A stretch of 44,062 bases of DNA from Halonotius pteroides (GTDB lineage: Archaea; Halobacteriota; Halobacteria; Halobacteriales; Haloferacaceae). The stretch spans positions 1-44,062 of the forward strand of contig NZ_QMDW01000020.1 of the NCBI RefSeq assembly GCF_003605635.1. Direction: 5' to 3'. Position numbers and translations under genes: made by a program. Position 1 is the stretch's first letter. Every line of letters starts with the position of its first letter. The notes below the pieces were generated by a model. It ran no database searches. It worked only from the letters and a program-made list of their open reading frames with translations, and was not told the origin of the DNA. This document shows, in pieces, positions 24,516 through 32,909 of this stretch.

Positions 24516-25493
24516 ATGAACGAAACACGACGAACACTGTTGTCGGCCTTGGAAACGGGAGCGGCAACAGGCCCAGCACTCGCCGACGAGTTGGGTGTCT
24601 CGCGGGCCGCCGTCTGGAAACAGGTCGACGCGTTGCGTGAGGCCGGCTTCGAGATCGAGAGCACACCGGACGGCTACGCTGTCACGAGCGTCCCGGCCTA
24701 CGGCGCGGCCGCAATCGAGTACGAACTTGAGGCGCCCTATACGGTCGAATACCACGAGTCGATCGGAAGTACGAACGACCGTGCCCGCGAGCGTGCGGCC
24801 GACGGCGACCGGGATATCGTTGTCGTTGCGGATGAACAGACCGGCGGCCGGGGGCGACTTGAGCGCTCGTGGGACTCGCCGCCCGGTGGGATCTGGGCCT
24901 CGACGGTGCTCGATCCGACGTTGCCGGCCGCCCACGTTCCGCTTGTCACGTTAGCCGCTGGGGTTGCTGTCGTCGATGCCTGCCGTGCCGTTGGCGTTGA
25001 GGCGACGCTCAAATGGCCCAATGACGTACTCGTTGGCGATGCCCCCGACAGCAGGCGCGGCGATGCTGACGCAACTACCGATGCCGCCCGCGGCGGTCAG
25101 AAGCTCGCCGGCATTCTCACCGAGATGGAGGGGGAGGCCGATCGCGTCTCCTGGCTGTTAGTGGGGGTTGGGCTCAACGCAAACATCGCACCCGAAGCGT
25201 TGCCGAACGACGCGACAAGCCTACAAGAGCAGATCGGCGCGGTCGATCGCCGGGCGGTGCTGCAGACGATTCTTGAATCGCTGTCGGCGCTGGTGGCTGC
25301 CCCGGAGACGATCATCGAGCAGTGGCGGGCCTACAGCAGCACGCTCGGCCGGACAGTCCGTGTCGACACGGGTCGAAACGAGATCGAGGGGAAGGCCGTC
25401 GACGTCCAGTTTCCCGGCGCGCTCGTCGTCGATACCGACAGCGGCGAGGAAGTCGTCCATGCCGGCGATTGTGAGCATCTTCGGCCGGTGTAA
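24516..25493 (+). CDS. birA: biotin-[acetyl-CoA-carboxylase] ligase with N-terminal HTH
   Basis: 325-residue bifunctional-type biotin ligase. Residues 1-60 form a winged helix (PALADELGVSRAAVWKQVDA), which in bacteria represses biotin genes. The catalytic domain carries SIGSTNDRAR near 82-91, the biotinyl-AMP loop GGRGRLERSW (110-119), TLKWPNDVLVG near 165 with an unusual acidic insertion (about DSRRGDADATTDAARGG), then KLAGILTEMEG and GVGLNAN. The C-terminal SH3-like domain ends CEHLRPV. It biotinylates carboxylase carrier proteins in the cytoplasm. Whether it represses transcription here is unknown. Confidence 0.93.
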   Translation: MNETRRTLLSALETGAATGPALADELGVSRAAVWKQVDALREAGFEIESTPDGYAVTSVPAYGAAAIEYELEAPYTVEYHESIGSTNDRARERAADGDRDIVVVADEQTGGRGRLERSWDSPPGGIWASTVLDPTLPAAHVPLVTLAAGVAVVDACRAVGVEATLKWPNDVLVGDAPDSRRGDADATTDAARGGQKLAGILTEMEGEADRVSWLLVGVGLNANIAPEALPNDATSLQEQIGAVDRRAVLQTILESLSALVAAPETIIEQWRAYSSTLGRTVRVDTGRNEIEGKAVDVQFPGALVVDTDSGEEVVHAGDCEHLRPV

Positions 25494-25498
25494 CCAGC

Positions 25499-25699
25499 TT
25501 AGAGGTAGCCGAGATCGCTGAGCCGGTCTTCGAGTTCGGGGTGATCTGCGATAGCCTCCCTGAGCGTTGAGACCTCCACCTTACTGGCTTCCAGTATCTG
25601 AAGTGCCGATCGCAGTTTGTAATGTACCTCCTGGTCGTCGGTGTCCTCGATCACCGATTCAAGCAGCGTCTGTACCGTCTCCAATGGATCCTCGCTCAT
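25499..25699 (-). CDS. small conserved haloarchaeal protein
   Basis: 66-residue acidic helical protein starting MSEDPLETVQTLLESVIEDT and ending LEDRLSDLGYL. No membrane segment, no cysteine. It looks like a small soluble helical bundle; I believe such proteins are conserved in haloarchaea, but no function is known to me. It converges on birA, separated by 5 bases from its stop. Confidence 0.7.
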   Translation of the reverse strand: MSEDPLETVQTLLESVIEDTDDQEVHYKLRSALQILEASKVEVSTLREAIADHPELEDRLSDLGYL

Positions 25700-25765
25700 G
25701 GTCTGTTTGGGGGCTGGATGAGTATAATCGGTCTGCTTCCGGCTCTGAGTCGCCAGCGGTGAGTC

Positions 25766-26149
25766 TCACTCGCCGTGGCGATACGTTTCGATAATATCGT
25801 CGAGAACCATCGCCCGCGGGTCGGTCGCGGGATACTGCGTATCGATCAGCTCGCGGGCGGTATCGACCTCACCGCGGAGGGCAAACTGCCGGACGCGGGC
25901 GGCGGCCTGATAGAACTCGCCGTCGCCGTCACCCTCGGGCTGCTCGCGACCTACGGCGTGATCGGGAAACACCTCATCGCGGACAGCCTCGAAATCCAGC
26001 ATTTCGGGCTCGTAGTCATCGACCTCGGAAAGAACGTATTCGACGGCAAACCGCTGGAACTCCGATTTACTGGAAAACTGGTCGCCGGAGACCAGCTCCT
26101 CGACCCGATCCATCACCGTCTCGGAGAACCTGACTGTGGATTTGACCAT
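25766..26149 (-). CDS. ribbon-helix-helix (CopG-like) DNA-binding protein
   Basis: 127 residues. The N-terminal 45 form a typical RHH: VKSTVRFSETVMDRVEELVS then GDQFSSKSEFQRFAVEYVLS, with the beta strand that reads the major groove at residues 2-7. The C-terminal two-thirds is an acidic helical region (EFYQAAARVRQFALRGEVDT). RHH proteins are transcription regulators or antitoxins; no toxin gene is adjacent. Longer haloarchaeal RHH proteins include the cell-division regulators of the Cdr type, but I cannot assign it to them. Confidence 0.8.
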   Translation of the reverse strand: MVKSTVRFSETVMDRVEELVSGDQFSSKSEFQRFAVEYVLSEVDDYEPEMLDFEAVRDEVFPDHAVGREQPEGDGDGEFYQAAARVRQFALRGEVDTARELIDTQYPATDPRAMVLDDIIETYRHGE

Positions 26150-26250
26150 TTGTCTTCGGTGTTGGGTGGCAGCTACGTAAGCCTATCCCAGCGTCAGACG
26201 CCCGTCAGCCGCCGATGTGGTGGAAGCGACTCCAAGCGAACGGTCGGCGA

Positions 26251-26742
26251 TCAGCCCCGCCGATCGCGGACGACATCGATGGCCTTCCCCGGCGCGCCGA
26301 GAACGTTGAACCCGACGCCAACAAGCACAAACAGGGTATAGAGGCCAAGCGTCGACAGAAAGATGATCAGCATAGCGAGGATCGCTAGCCAGTCACTCTG
26401 GAGCCAATAAAATGCCCCGAGGGTCATGACGGTACCGTACAACAAGACCAGATATGGCCCCCAGCCGCGGGCGTGGCCGCGGCGGCGCTTTCGGCGAATG
26501 TAGCGTTCGAGGTCAGCTTTGAGGGCTGGCTTATCGACGGTTCGATCCTCGATATCGGCCTCGAAGTCGTCAAACTCCGCGCGAAGCTCCGCAAGGCGGG
26601 CGTCGAGATCGCTGATATCCGGGGCCCCACGCGGCTCGACGCGACCGCCGTCGCTGGCGGTCGGTTTGTCGGCACCGGGGGTGTCGCCGCCACGTTCCCC
26701 ATCGTCAGCGGTCGACTCCTCGGCGGTTCGCTCAGGCGACAT
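26251..26742 (-). CDS. conserved two-helix membrane protein
   Basis: 163 residues: an acidic disordered N-terminus (1-45), a helical/coiled-coil segment (DLDARLAELRAEFDDFEADI), a basic patch (RYIRRKRRRGHARG, about 87-100) and two membrane helices (YLVLLYGTVMTLGAFYWL and WLAILAMLIIFLSTLGLYTL), ending in a polar tail. The basic patch before the helices predicts a cytoplasmic N-terminus. Function unknown; I do not recognise a named domain. Confidence 0.7.
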   Translation of the reverse strand: MSPERTAEESTADDGERGGDTPGADKPTASDGGRVEPRGAPDISDLDARLAELRAEFDDFEADIEDRTVDKPALKADLERYIRRKRRRGHARGWGPYLVLLYGTVMTLGAFYWLQSDWLAILAMLIIFLSTLGLYTLFVLVGVGFNVLGAPGKAIDVVRDRRG

Positions 26743-27298
26743 GTATCCGACACCTCGGCTGGGAGGGTGTTGTAACCACCGATCCGGAACCGCGATCGGT
26801 CGGCGGGTACTGTCTCAGGTTGGGTCGCCACGCTGTCGATGTCGGCCAGTATCGGGCTGATGATCGCGCCCAAGGTCGCGATGTCCGCTGCGAGATACAG
26901 TCATGTCATCAGCAACAGGGTGCCGCGAACAAACCGCATACGCTGTGTACTGAGTTGTGCTCATGCTTCCGCCGCCCGTCGCCACAACCGGCTTGATCGT
27001 CGAGACGGCCGCCCGAATTCGAGCGTGCACGGATTGCTGGTGTGGGGAGTCGCCGAACGGTAGTTGGTTGGGTTCGGGCTCCGCTGTCGGTGCTCAACGT
27101 GTATTCTCGTTTCACAGGTTGCTGAACAGCCACATTCCTCATTACCACCGTCTCGGTCGGCTTTAGCTCAACTGAGCAAAGTCGATTGGTGTAACGACAG
27201 AGATAGCGGGCGTGCAGTATGGATCGCCCACACAGTGCAGCCGTTGGATCCCTCAATCGAAGGGTGATCACTTCTGGGATGTAGTCGGGCTCGAAAAA
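26743..27298. other. interval without an intact gene
   Basis: About 560 bases. A minus-strand stretch just upstream of the 26742 start reads MRFVRGTLLLMT, stop, LYLAADIATLGAIISPILAD, which might be a small membrane-protein gene killed by one TGA, but there is no further support. The rest shows no coding sequence I recognise. Confidence 0.4.
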
Positions 27299-27306
27299 AG
27301 TATATT
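27299..27306 (+). promoter_or_regulatory. TATA box of the DUF433/DUF5615 pair
   Basis: AGTATATT, preceded by an A-run (CGAAAAA, a BRE-like purine stretch), lies 27-34 bases before the ATG at 27333. A short or absent leader is expected. Confidence 0.55.
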
Positions 27307-27332
27307 GGCTGTCACACCTACATAGAGATAGT

Positions 27333-27623
27333 ATGGCAATACAAACGTCGGGCGTCGCGGAGACGCTCCTCGATGAGCCACACGTCGAGGGGCGGCGAAT
27401 CTCGGTGCTCCAGCTCCGCGACCGTGTCGAGGAAATCGGCGACACACCGCCGGCGACCGCTGCGGACTATGACCTCGACCTCGCGGCCGTCTATCAGGCG
27501 CTCGCGTACCACCACACGCACCCGGAGAAGATGGCGGCCGTCCGCGAGGCGCGGCAAACACAAACCGACGCCCGCCGCGAAGAGATCGACGCGAACCGAC
27601 CGGATGGCGTCACACCGCCGTAG
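27333..27623 (+). CDS. DUF433 antitoxin-type protein
   Basis: 96-residue DUF433 protein: HVEGRRISVLQLRDRVEEIG near 17-36, then AAVYQALAYHHTHPEKM near 51-67, the conserved helix-turn-helix core of the family. DUF433 proteins are predicted antitoxins that pair with DUF5615 PIN-like nucleases. The partner here starts immediately after the stop (TAGATG) but is broken. The protein itself appears intact. Confidence 0.85.
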   Translation: MAIQTSGVAETLLDEPHVEGRRISVLQLRDRVEEIGDTPPATAADYDLDLAAVYQALAYHHTHPEKMAAVREARQTQTDARREEIDANRPDGVTPP

Positions 27624-27982
27624 ATGGCTGGTGCTGAGTGAGGCTTTTTGATTGGTGAGAACGTCGGGCGGGAGGCCGCTCACCACTCACCCAGCGTGGG
27701 TATCACGCCGATCTCGTCATCGATGTTCTCGAACCCGGTGTCGCAGACCGCAGCGAGATCCTTCCATACGCCCGCAAGCACGGTCTCGTTGTCGTGACCA
27801 AGGATTGTTCGGATTTTAGCGCGCTGCCACCGTCCGAACATGAGGGATTGATTCTCGTTGCGAACCACACTCATTCGCCGATCGATTTGGCGGCCGCCAT
27901 CGGCACGCTCGTCGATACCTATCCGTCGCGTGCGGCGTTCCGTGGGCAAGAGGAATTTATCGATGACTGGGTTGCTCACTGA
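27624..27982 (+). pseudogene. DUF5615 PIN-like toxin, inactivated
   Basis: Frame starting at the ATG right after the DUF433 stop reads MAGAE, then TGA stop, then GFLIGENVGREAAH, where the family has FLIDENVGRE; the catalytic Asp is now Gly. A frameshift near 27685-27690 then leads into RGYHADLVIDVLEPGVADRS, then LVVVTKDCSDFSAL, which carries the second PIN-type Asp, and the C-terminal EEFIDDWVAH. A stop, a frameshift and a lost acidic residue together mean the toxin is dead, while its antitoxin is intact. Confidence 0.82.
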
Positions 27983-28021
27983 GAGATCCCCCCAACGTTT
28001 GGTACCAACCCAGCCAGCAGT

Positions 28022-29152
28022 TCAGTTGTCGGCACCGGGAGCCGCCGCCTCGCGGATTTCTGTGACATCCGCGTCTGTTTTGAACGCCGTCCCGCTGTAT
28101 TGGGCGTGAGTCGCCTCGTAGCCCGCCGCGCGCAGATCCTCAAGAAACTCGTCCATCGCGTTGGCCGGCACGCCCCACTGTTTGCAGAGGCGATGTTGAT
28201 CGTAGTGAGTCGGCGTATCGAGTTCAGCAGCGACCGTCGCCAGCAGTTTGTCAGCCTGTTTTCGTTCGCCCAATTCTGGGCTGAGTTGCTGGCGAACCAG
28301 TTCGGTAAACTCGCTGTCGGCGACCCCGCCGAGCCAGATTGGGCCGGCGGTGACGACGCGGTTGCTCCCACAGTTCGGACACGTCTCGGGCACCGACTCG
28401 GGATACCACCCAAACGCATGCTCGCGGGCGAGACAGTCCTCGCAGTGGTGGACAAACCCCAGCGATTCGAGCAGGTCGTCGGCGCGGCTCGCGCTGTGAT
28501 CGAGTTCCAGATACGTGCGGGCGTAGTGGCGGCTGACGTGTGAGCAGATCGGTTCGGCGGCTACATCGTAGCGGGCAGCCGTCCGAACTAACGCGGAGAT
28601 CAGCGTTCGCAGCCCCATCTCAGGGTGGTAGTCGGTGTTGCGCGGCACCGCGCTGTACTTGCGTTTCCCGCTGTTGAGATGCGCTCCACAGATCGGTGCG
28701 GTGTCGGTCGCCGTCACACAGACCATATTGCGGGTTTGAGCGAAGGCAGCGTCAGCGAAGGGGATCGGCGTCCCAAATGGATCGAGATCGACGATATCAA
28801 ACATCTCCTCATGCAGGAGGGCGTTGACGTTGCGTTCGGTGGCTGTCCCATCAAGATCGTTGCGAGCGAGGTTCTCGCGGGCGAGGGCGACGGCCTCGCT
28901 GTCGGTATCACAGCAGGTCACGTCGTACCCCTCGTTTGCGGCTCGTACGCCCCGAATCCCGGAGGCGGCCATCCCATCGAGATAGGTGGCAACACGCGGT
29001 TCGCGCTCTTGGTAGGCCCGCAGCACGGCAACCGTGATATCCCGATTGAGTTCCATTGTCGGATTGAAGAACACGCCGTCGCCGCTGCCCTCCCGGGTAC
29101 CGTCTCGTGGCTGCTCGACGTCGATCTCGACGCCGCCTTCGCTGAGTTCCAT
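28022..29152 (-). CDS. trm1: tRNA (guanine(26)-N(2))-dimethyltransferase
   Basis: 376-residue SAM-dependent enzyme that makes m2,2G26 in tRNAs. From the Met at 29152 it reads [16 protein letters not shown] and then [19 protein letters not shown], the standard Trm1 start; the open frame extends 34 codons upstream with Arg/Pro-rich sequence that I discount. SAM-binding: [17 protein letters not shown] near 59-75. Catalytic DLDPFGTP near 122. A zinc-binding cysteine set lies in [11 protein letters not shown] and ETCPNCGSN. The C-terminal domain ends in an acidic tail. Divergent from the SWIM-domain gene. Confidence 0.95.
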   Translation of the reverse strand: MELSEGGVEIDVEQPRDGTREGSGDGVFFNPTMELNRDITVAVLRAYQEREPRVATYLDGMAASGIRGVRAANEGYDVTCCDTDSEAVALARENLARNDLDGTATERNVNALLHEEMFDIVDLDPFGTPIPFADAAFAQTRNMVCVTATDTAPICGAHLNSGKRKYSAVPRNTDYHPEMGLRTLISALVRTAARYDVAAEPICSHVSRHYARTYLELDHSASRADDLLESLGFVHHCEDCLAREHAFGWYPESVPETCPNCGSNRVVTAGPIWLGGVADSEFTELVRQQLSPELGERKQADKLLATVAAELDTPTHYDQHRLCKQWGVPANAMDEFLEDLRAAGYEATHAQYSGTAFKTDADVTEIREAAAPGADN

Positions 29153-29223
29153 AGCGACCGTGGGTACCGCCGCCCGAAAAAGGACACCGAACCTCATTAG
29201 GCCCGGTGTGCTGTAAGCCCGCT

Positions 29224-29562
29224 GTGAGCGAGGTCGACGACTGGCGGGCGGCACTCGATGCGGCCGGTGAGCTACAGCCGGCGATCGTCACCGCCATCCT
29301 CTCGGCCCACGGCGACCGCGGCGGCAAGGCTATCGATGCGGTGGCCGAACAACGGGTGAAGCGGTACCGTGATTTCACCGTCGTCGTCGGCTACGAATCC
29401 GAATACGTGATCGAAGACGGCGGCTGCACCTGCAAGGACAGCCAGTACAATCTCGACGCCCATGAACAGTGTTGGCACGCGCTGGCCGTCGAGATCGCCG
29501 AGCGTATCGGTGCGATTGATCACCACGACATGTGGTACTCCGACGTACGGGAGTTCATGTAG
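29224..29562 (+). CDS. SWIM zinc-finger protein
   Basis: 112 residues from the GTG at 29224 ([15 protein letters not shown]); the open frame reaches 29206. The SWIM zinc site CxCx(n)CxH is visible as [11 protein letters not shown] and [12 protein letters not shown] near 67-90. SWIM domains bind DNA, RNA or protein and occur in recombination and ubiquitin-like pathways. Small haloarchaeal SWIM proteins of this kind have no assigned role that I know. It is divergently paired with trm1, with 71 bases between the two starts. Confidence 0.85.
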   Translation: MSEVDDWRAALDAAGELQPAIVTAILSAHGDRGGKAIDAVAEQRVKRYRDFTVVVGYESEYVIEDGGCTCKDSQYNLDAHEQCWHALAVEIAERIGAIDHHDMWYSDVREFM

Positions 29563-29574
29563 GCTGTGGCGACC

Positions 29575-30246
29575 TCACCGCGGAGCTGTCGTCAACACAT
29601 AACCAAATAGTGGCCCGAAGGCGGCGACCAACGCCGCGGCGACAAGCGGCTCAGCTAGCCCAGTCGTGCCCCCGGCGATGACAACCAAGCCGGCAGCTAC
29701 AGCGAGGCCACCGAGCAGTGTGTTTCGGCGTTGTCGCTGTGTCGGCTGTACGCCGCCGACGTAGAATAGCCAACCGGCGAGGAAAACGAACAACGCGCTG
29801 ATCGCCGCCGGGCCGGTGGCAGCGACCGTTCCGACAGCAAGTAGCCCAGCCGCACCGAGCGTCGTTACGACGACAACAGCACGCGGCTTGAGGCTCGCTG
29901 GTGGGGTGCCGTAGCTGGTGGCGTAGCCCGCAACCGGCAGAAAGACCACGAGCGCCAACAGCCAACCGAAGACAACCGTGTCGATGGTTGGTGGCTGTTG
30001 GCGAACGATCTCGCCCCAAACAACAAGTGACGCACCGCCGGCAACGGCCGTGAGGAGTCGCGGCGGTAAGACGCCAGTCGGTGAATCGCTGGTACGTACC
30101 GCGTAGGCCCCGAAGGGGTACCAGCAGACGACGGTGGCGACGATCGCCGCGGCCGGATCGCCAAGCGAAACGAGGACGAACCCGCCGACCCCGCCCCCGA
30201 GGATCCCCCCGGCGATTAGGGCCAACTCGGGCGCATACCGGTTCAT
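29575..30246 (-). CDS. hypothetical polytopic membrane protein
   Basis: 223 residues from MNRYAPELALIAGGILGGGV; about seven hydrophobic helices fill nearly the whole length (GGVGGFVLVSLGDPAAAIVA, LLTAVAGGASLVVWGEIV, VVFGWLLALVVFLPVAGYA, VVTTLGAAGLLAVGTVAA, ISALFVFLAGWLFYVGGV, LAVAAGLVVIAGGTTGLA, VAAALVAAFGPLFGYVLT). A Gly/Ala/Val-rich composition with no recognisable transporter motif. The upstream 11 codons of the open frame are not hydrophobic and were excluded. Confidence 0.65.
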   Translation of the reverse strand: MNRYAPELALIAGGILGGGVGGFVLVSLGDPAAAIVATVVCWYPFGAYAVRTSDSPTGVLPPRLLTAVAGGASLVVWGEIVRQQPPTIDTVVFGWLLALVVFLPVAGYATSYGTPPASLKPRAVVVVTTLGAAGLLAVGTVAATGPAAISALFVFLAGWLFYVGGVQPTQRQRRNTLLGGLAVAAGLVVIAGGTTGLAEPLVAAALVAAFGPLFGYVLTTAPR

Positions 30247-30336
30247 ACAGCCACCTGATGGCGGGTGCCAAAGAGTCACGCGGTTTGCGATCCCGGCAGC
30301 GGAAGCGTTTAGACGGGGGATTCGCTACGACAGTGT

Positions 30337-30861
30337 ATGGCGAACTGTCCACTGGCGGAGGACTGTCCGAGCTTCTCCGAGCGGATGCAAGGCATGGGGT
30401 GTCAACACTACGAGGAGAACCGCGGCGGCGCGGAGTGGTGTCAACACTACGGGATGCCGATCACCGAGCTCAAACAGCAGCCGGTCACCCCTGGCGAGGA
30501 GGTCATCGTCGACATCGACGATATCCACGAAAGCGGGGCCGGCGTCGGCAGCACCGAGGATGGCTTCATCGTGTTTGTCGATGGGCTGCTCCCCCCGGCC
30601 CGTGCGAAGGTGCGAATCGATCGTGTCAAAGGCAGCCACGCCCGCGCAAAGAAGGTCGTCGAACGGCTCCCCCTAGAGGACGACGAGGAAACAGCGGAAG
30701 ACGCCGATTCGGATGATGACGAGACCGACGATACCGATGCCGACGACAGCGATACTGCGGAATCGGCCGATGAGGAGGACGACCCAGACAACAGCGACGA
30801 CAGTCCGAATCGCCCCGACCGCGACCGCCTCGGCAGCCGCGAGAACTTCTGGGGTGGCTGA
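30337..30861 (+). CDS. TRAM-domain RNA-binding protein
   Basis: 174 residues. The N-terminus has a small Cys/His cluster (CPLAEDCPSFSER, GMGCQHYEENR, EWCQHYG), probably a zinc site. Residues ~52-108 form the TRAM beta-barrel (PVTPGEEVIVDIDDIHESGA through VFVDGLLPPARAKVRI). The last 65 residues are a low-complexity Asp/Ser/Thr-rich acidic tail. TRAM proteins in archaea bind RNA and can act as cold-shock-type RNA chaperones. No operon partner is evident; the Tfx gene follows after 75 bases. Confidence 0.88.
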   Translation: MANCPLAEDCPSFSERMQGMGCQHYEENRGGAEWCQHYGMPITELKQQPVTPGEEVIVDIDDIHESGAGVGSTEDGFIVFVDGLLPPARAKVRIDRVKGSHARAKKVVERLPLEDDEETAEDADSDDDETDDTDADDSDTAESADEEDDPDNSDDSPNRPDRDRLGSRENFWGG

Positions 30862-30936
30862 GGCCCCCCATCGAGCGATGCCGCCGTGGACAGCAAAGTC
30901 TGTAGCTTTTTGCGATCCCCCGACAATAGCTGAGCA

Positions 30937-31449
30937 ATGACTGACAGCGATGGCACGCCAACCGCGACGCCACCGGATGAGGACGGCGCGTCACTCGATG
31001 TGGACGCACTCCTCGACCGGATCGGGTTCGATCCCGAGACCAATGTGTTGACCCAGCGGCAAGCCGAGGTGCTTGCGCTCCGGGAACACGGCCTCCGCCA
31101 GCGGGATATCGCCGACCGACTCGGCACCTCCCGGGCCAACGTCTCAAACATCGAGAGCAGTGCCCGCAAAAATGTGCAGAAAGCGACCGAGACCGTTGGG
31201 TTTGCCGAAGCGTTGTCGGCACCCGTGCGCGTCGAAATCCCTGCCGAGACGGATCTCTATGACGTGCCGAACCTGATCTTCGATGCGGCCGACGAGGCGA
31301 ACCTGAAGGTTACCTACACCGCCCCCGACCTGATGAAGTTGATCAGCGATGAGGCTTCGACGGCGATCAAAGGCCGGAACGTCAGAACCAGACTGTTCGT
31401 TAGTGTCACCTCGGAAGGTGCGATCCGGGTTCGACAGACGACGCACTAG
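30937..31449 (+). CDS. Tfx-family DNA-binding regulator
   Basis: 170 residues with a LuxR-like HTH (LTQRQAEVLALREHGLRQRD, then IADRLGTSRANVSNIE) at about 38-72, then the C-terminal Tfx domain (ETDLYDVPNLIFDAADEANL, VTYTAPDLMKLI). Tfx was first described in a methanogen as a regulator of molybdenum formylmethanofuran dehydrogenase; haloarchaea lack that enzyme, so the target here must differ. Its stop overlaps by 4 bases the stop of the convergent DUF7091-type gene (31446-31449). Confidence 0.88.
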   Translation: MTDSDGTPTATPPDEDGASLDVDALLDRIGFDPETNVLTQRQAEVLALREHGLRQRDIADRLGTSRANVSNIESSARKNVQKATETVGFAEALSAPVRVEIPAETDLYDVPNLIFDAADEANLKVTYTAPDLMKLISDEASTAIKGRNVRTRLFVSVTSEGAIRVRQTTH

Positions 31450-31766
31450 CTGTCGGTATTTTCGTCTCCGTTGGCGTCCCAGGTTTCGATCCGCCCGGCG
31501 TCGATATCCTCAACACAGCCACGGCAGTCGACGTGTTCGGCGTCGAAACAGGCAGGGCGGCCTTCGTTGTCGACCTTGGCGGCGCGCTTCACCCCATGGC
31601 GGCGGCACACGAGCTGCGCACGGCCGGCATCGTCGGTTGGCAACGCCGTACTCGCGTCGTCGTCAGTTTCGGCTTTGCCCTCGCTGAAAGCGGCACGCGT
31701 GCGTTCGACGTTCCGGCCGGCTGCGCGGAGTCGCTCCCGCAGGAACGTTTCAAGCCGGTCGTCCAT
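31446..31766 (-). CDS. conserved haloarchaeal protein (DUF7091-type)
   Basis: 106-residue acidic protein starting MDDRLETFLRERLRAAGRNV. A CxxxC-type pair (HVDCRGCVEDI) and another Cys in QLVCRRHGVKRAAKVD suggest a zinc site. It resembles a small uncharacterised haloarchaeal family (I believe DUF7091); function is unknown. It converges on Tfx. Confidence 0.65.
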   Translation of the reverse strand: MDDRLETFLRERLRAAGRNVERTRAAFSEGKAETDDDASTALPTDDAGRAQLVCRRHGVKRAAKVDNEGRPACFDAEHVDCRGCVEDIDAGRIETWDANGDENTDS

Positions 31767-31913
31767 AGTTATCCATCGATGGCTGTCGGTATAGACTCGT
31801 TGCTGGTGGCGTTCCGGGCTTGCGTTACCGTAGTGTCACTGAAGATGTCTGATGTGCTATCGTTCAACCCCGCGGCTTGCTGTCGGATTTCACTTTCAGC
31901 CTGCTCCCGATAT

Positions 31914-31922
31914 CTTTTATAC
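31914..31922 (+). promoter_or_regulatory. TATA box of rpa3
   Basis: CTTTTATAC, 21-29 bases before the ATG at 31943. It decides that start over the longer frame from 31877, which would begin upstream of the promoter, and over the internal ATG at 31979. Confidence 0.65.
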
Positions 31923-31942
31923 GATGCGACACCAACCGACAT

Positions 31943-32908
31943 ATGTCTCCCATTGAAAACACCGCGGAGGCAACCACCATGACCGAACTGCGAACACACG
32001 CAGCTGAGATCGCCGAACAGTTCTCAGACCACGTCGATGTCACCGAAGACGAGGTCGAATCCAAGCTCCAACAGCTCGTTGAGGAGTACCAAGTCCCCCT
32101 TGATGAGGCCACCCGGAGTGTCAGAAACAGCTACCTCGAAGCGGCCGGCATCGAACGCGAGGAGATCAGCCAGGGCGGCAGCGACCAAGTGCTGGTCAAC
32201 GAGATCAACCAAGACGAGCAGTGGGTCGACCTCCGCGTCAAACTGGTCGACCTTTGGGATCCCCGTAGTGACTCCATCTCCCAAGTTGGTTTGCTGGGCG
32301 ACGAATCGGGGACGATCAAGTTCGTCGCGTTCAAAACCTCCGAACTGGAGAAACTGACGGAAGGCAAATGCTACGAGCTCTCGAATGTCGTCACCGACGA
32401 GTACGAGGGTACCTACTCGGTTAAACTCAACCGCACGACGACGATCACCGAGATCGACGAGGCGGTCGAGGTTGGCGACAACAGCGACACCGTCGAGGGT
32501 GCGTTGGTCGATGTCCAATCTGGTAGCGGCTTGGTCAAACGGTGCCCCGAGGACGACTGTACGCGCGTCCTCCAGAACGGACGGTGTGCCGAACACGGCG
32601 AGGTCGACGGCGAGTTCGATCTCCGTATCAAGGCTGTCCTCGATGATGGCCATGAGGTGCAGGACGTGATCTTCAACCGCGAGGCAACCGAGGCACTGAC
32701 CGGAATCGAACTGGACGAAGCCAAACAGCTTGCAAAAGATGCCCTCGATACGACGGTCGTTGCCGACGAGATGCGCGCCGACATCCTCGGCCGGTATTTC
32801 ACCGTCACGGGCCCGACGCTCGGCCGCTACGTGCTGGCCAACGAGTTCGACCAACACGACGGGCCAGCCGATGCCGAGAGCGTGCTAATCAAAGCGAGGT
32901 CGATCTAA
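31943..32908 (+). CDS. rpa3: single-stranded DNA-binding protein, replication factor A (RPA3-type)
   Basis: 321-residue RPA-like protein for replication, repair and recombination. It contains an N-terminal helical region (ELRTHAAEIAEQFSDHVDVT), one OB fold around residues 85-165 (WVDLRVKLVDLWDPRSDSIS, TIKFVAFKTS), a zinc finger near 200-217 (CPEDDCTRVLQNGRCAEHG), and a C-terminal domain ending VLIKARSI. One OB fold plus zinc finger, this length, and the adjacent partner gene fit the haloarchaeal RPA3 rather than RPA1 (three OB folds) or RPA2. The next gene begins two bases after the stop, so translation is coupled. Confidence 0.9.
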   Translation: MSPIENTAEATTMTELRTHAAEIAEQFSDHVDVTEDEVESKLQQLVEEYQVPLDEATRSVRNSYLEAAGIEREEISQGGSDQVLVNEINQDEQWVDLRVKLVDLWDPRSDSISQVGLLGDESGTIKFVAFKTSELEKLTEGKCYELSNVVTDEYEGTYSVKLNRTTTITEIDEAVEVGDNSDTVEGALVDVQSGSGLVKRCPEDDCTRVLQNGRCAEHGEVDGEFDLRIKAVLDDGHEVQDVIFNREATEALTGIELDEAKQLAKDALDTTVVADEMRADILGRYFTVTGPTLGRYVLANEFDQHDGPADAESVLIKARSI

Positions 32909-32909
32909 G

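Noticed and set aside
26800-26950. Possible small membrane-protein gene with one TGA on the minus strand
   Set aside because: Only one possible helix, an internal stop, no promoter or homologue recognised; noted in the interval description but not called.
30447-31169. 240-codon Ser-rich minus-strand frame
   Set aside because: Antisense of the Asp/Glu-rich tail of the TRAM protein (GAC/GAT repeats read as Ser/Val); no real protein features.
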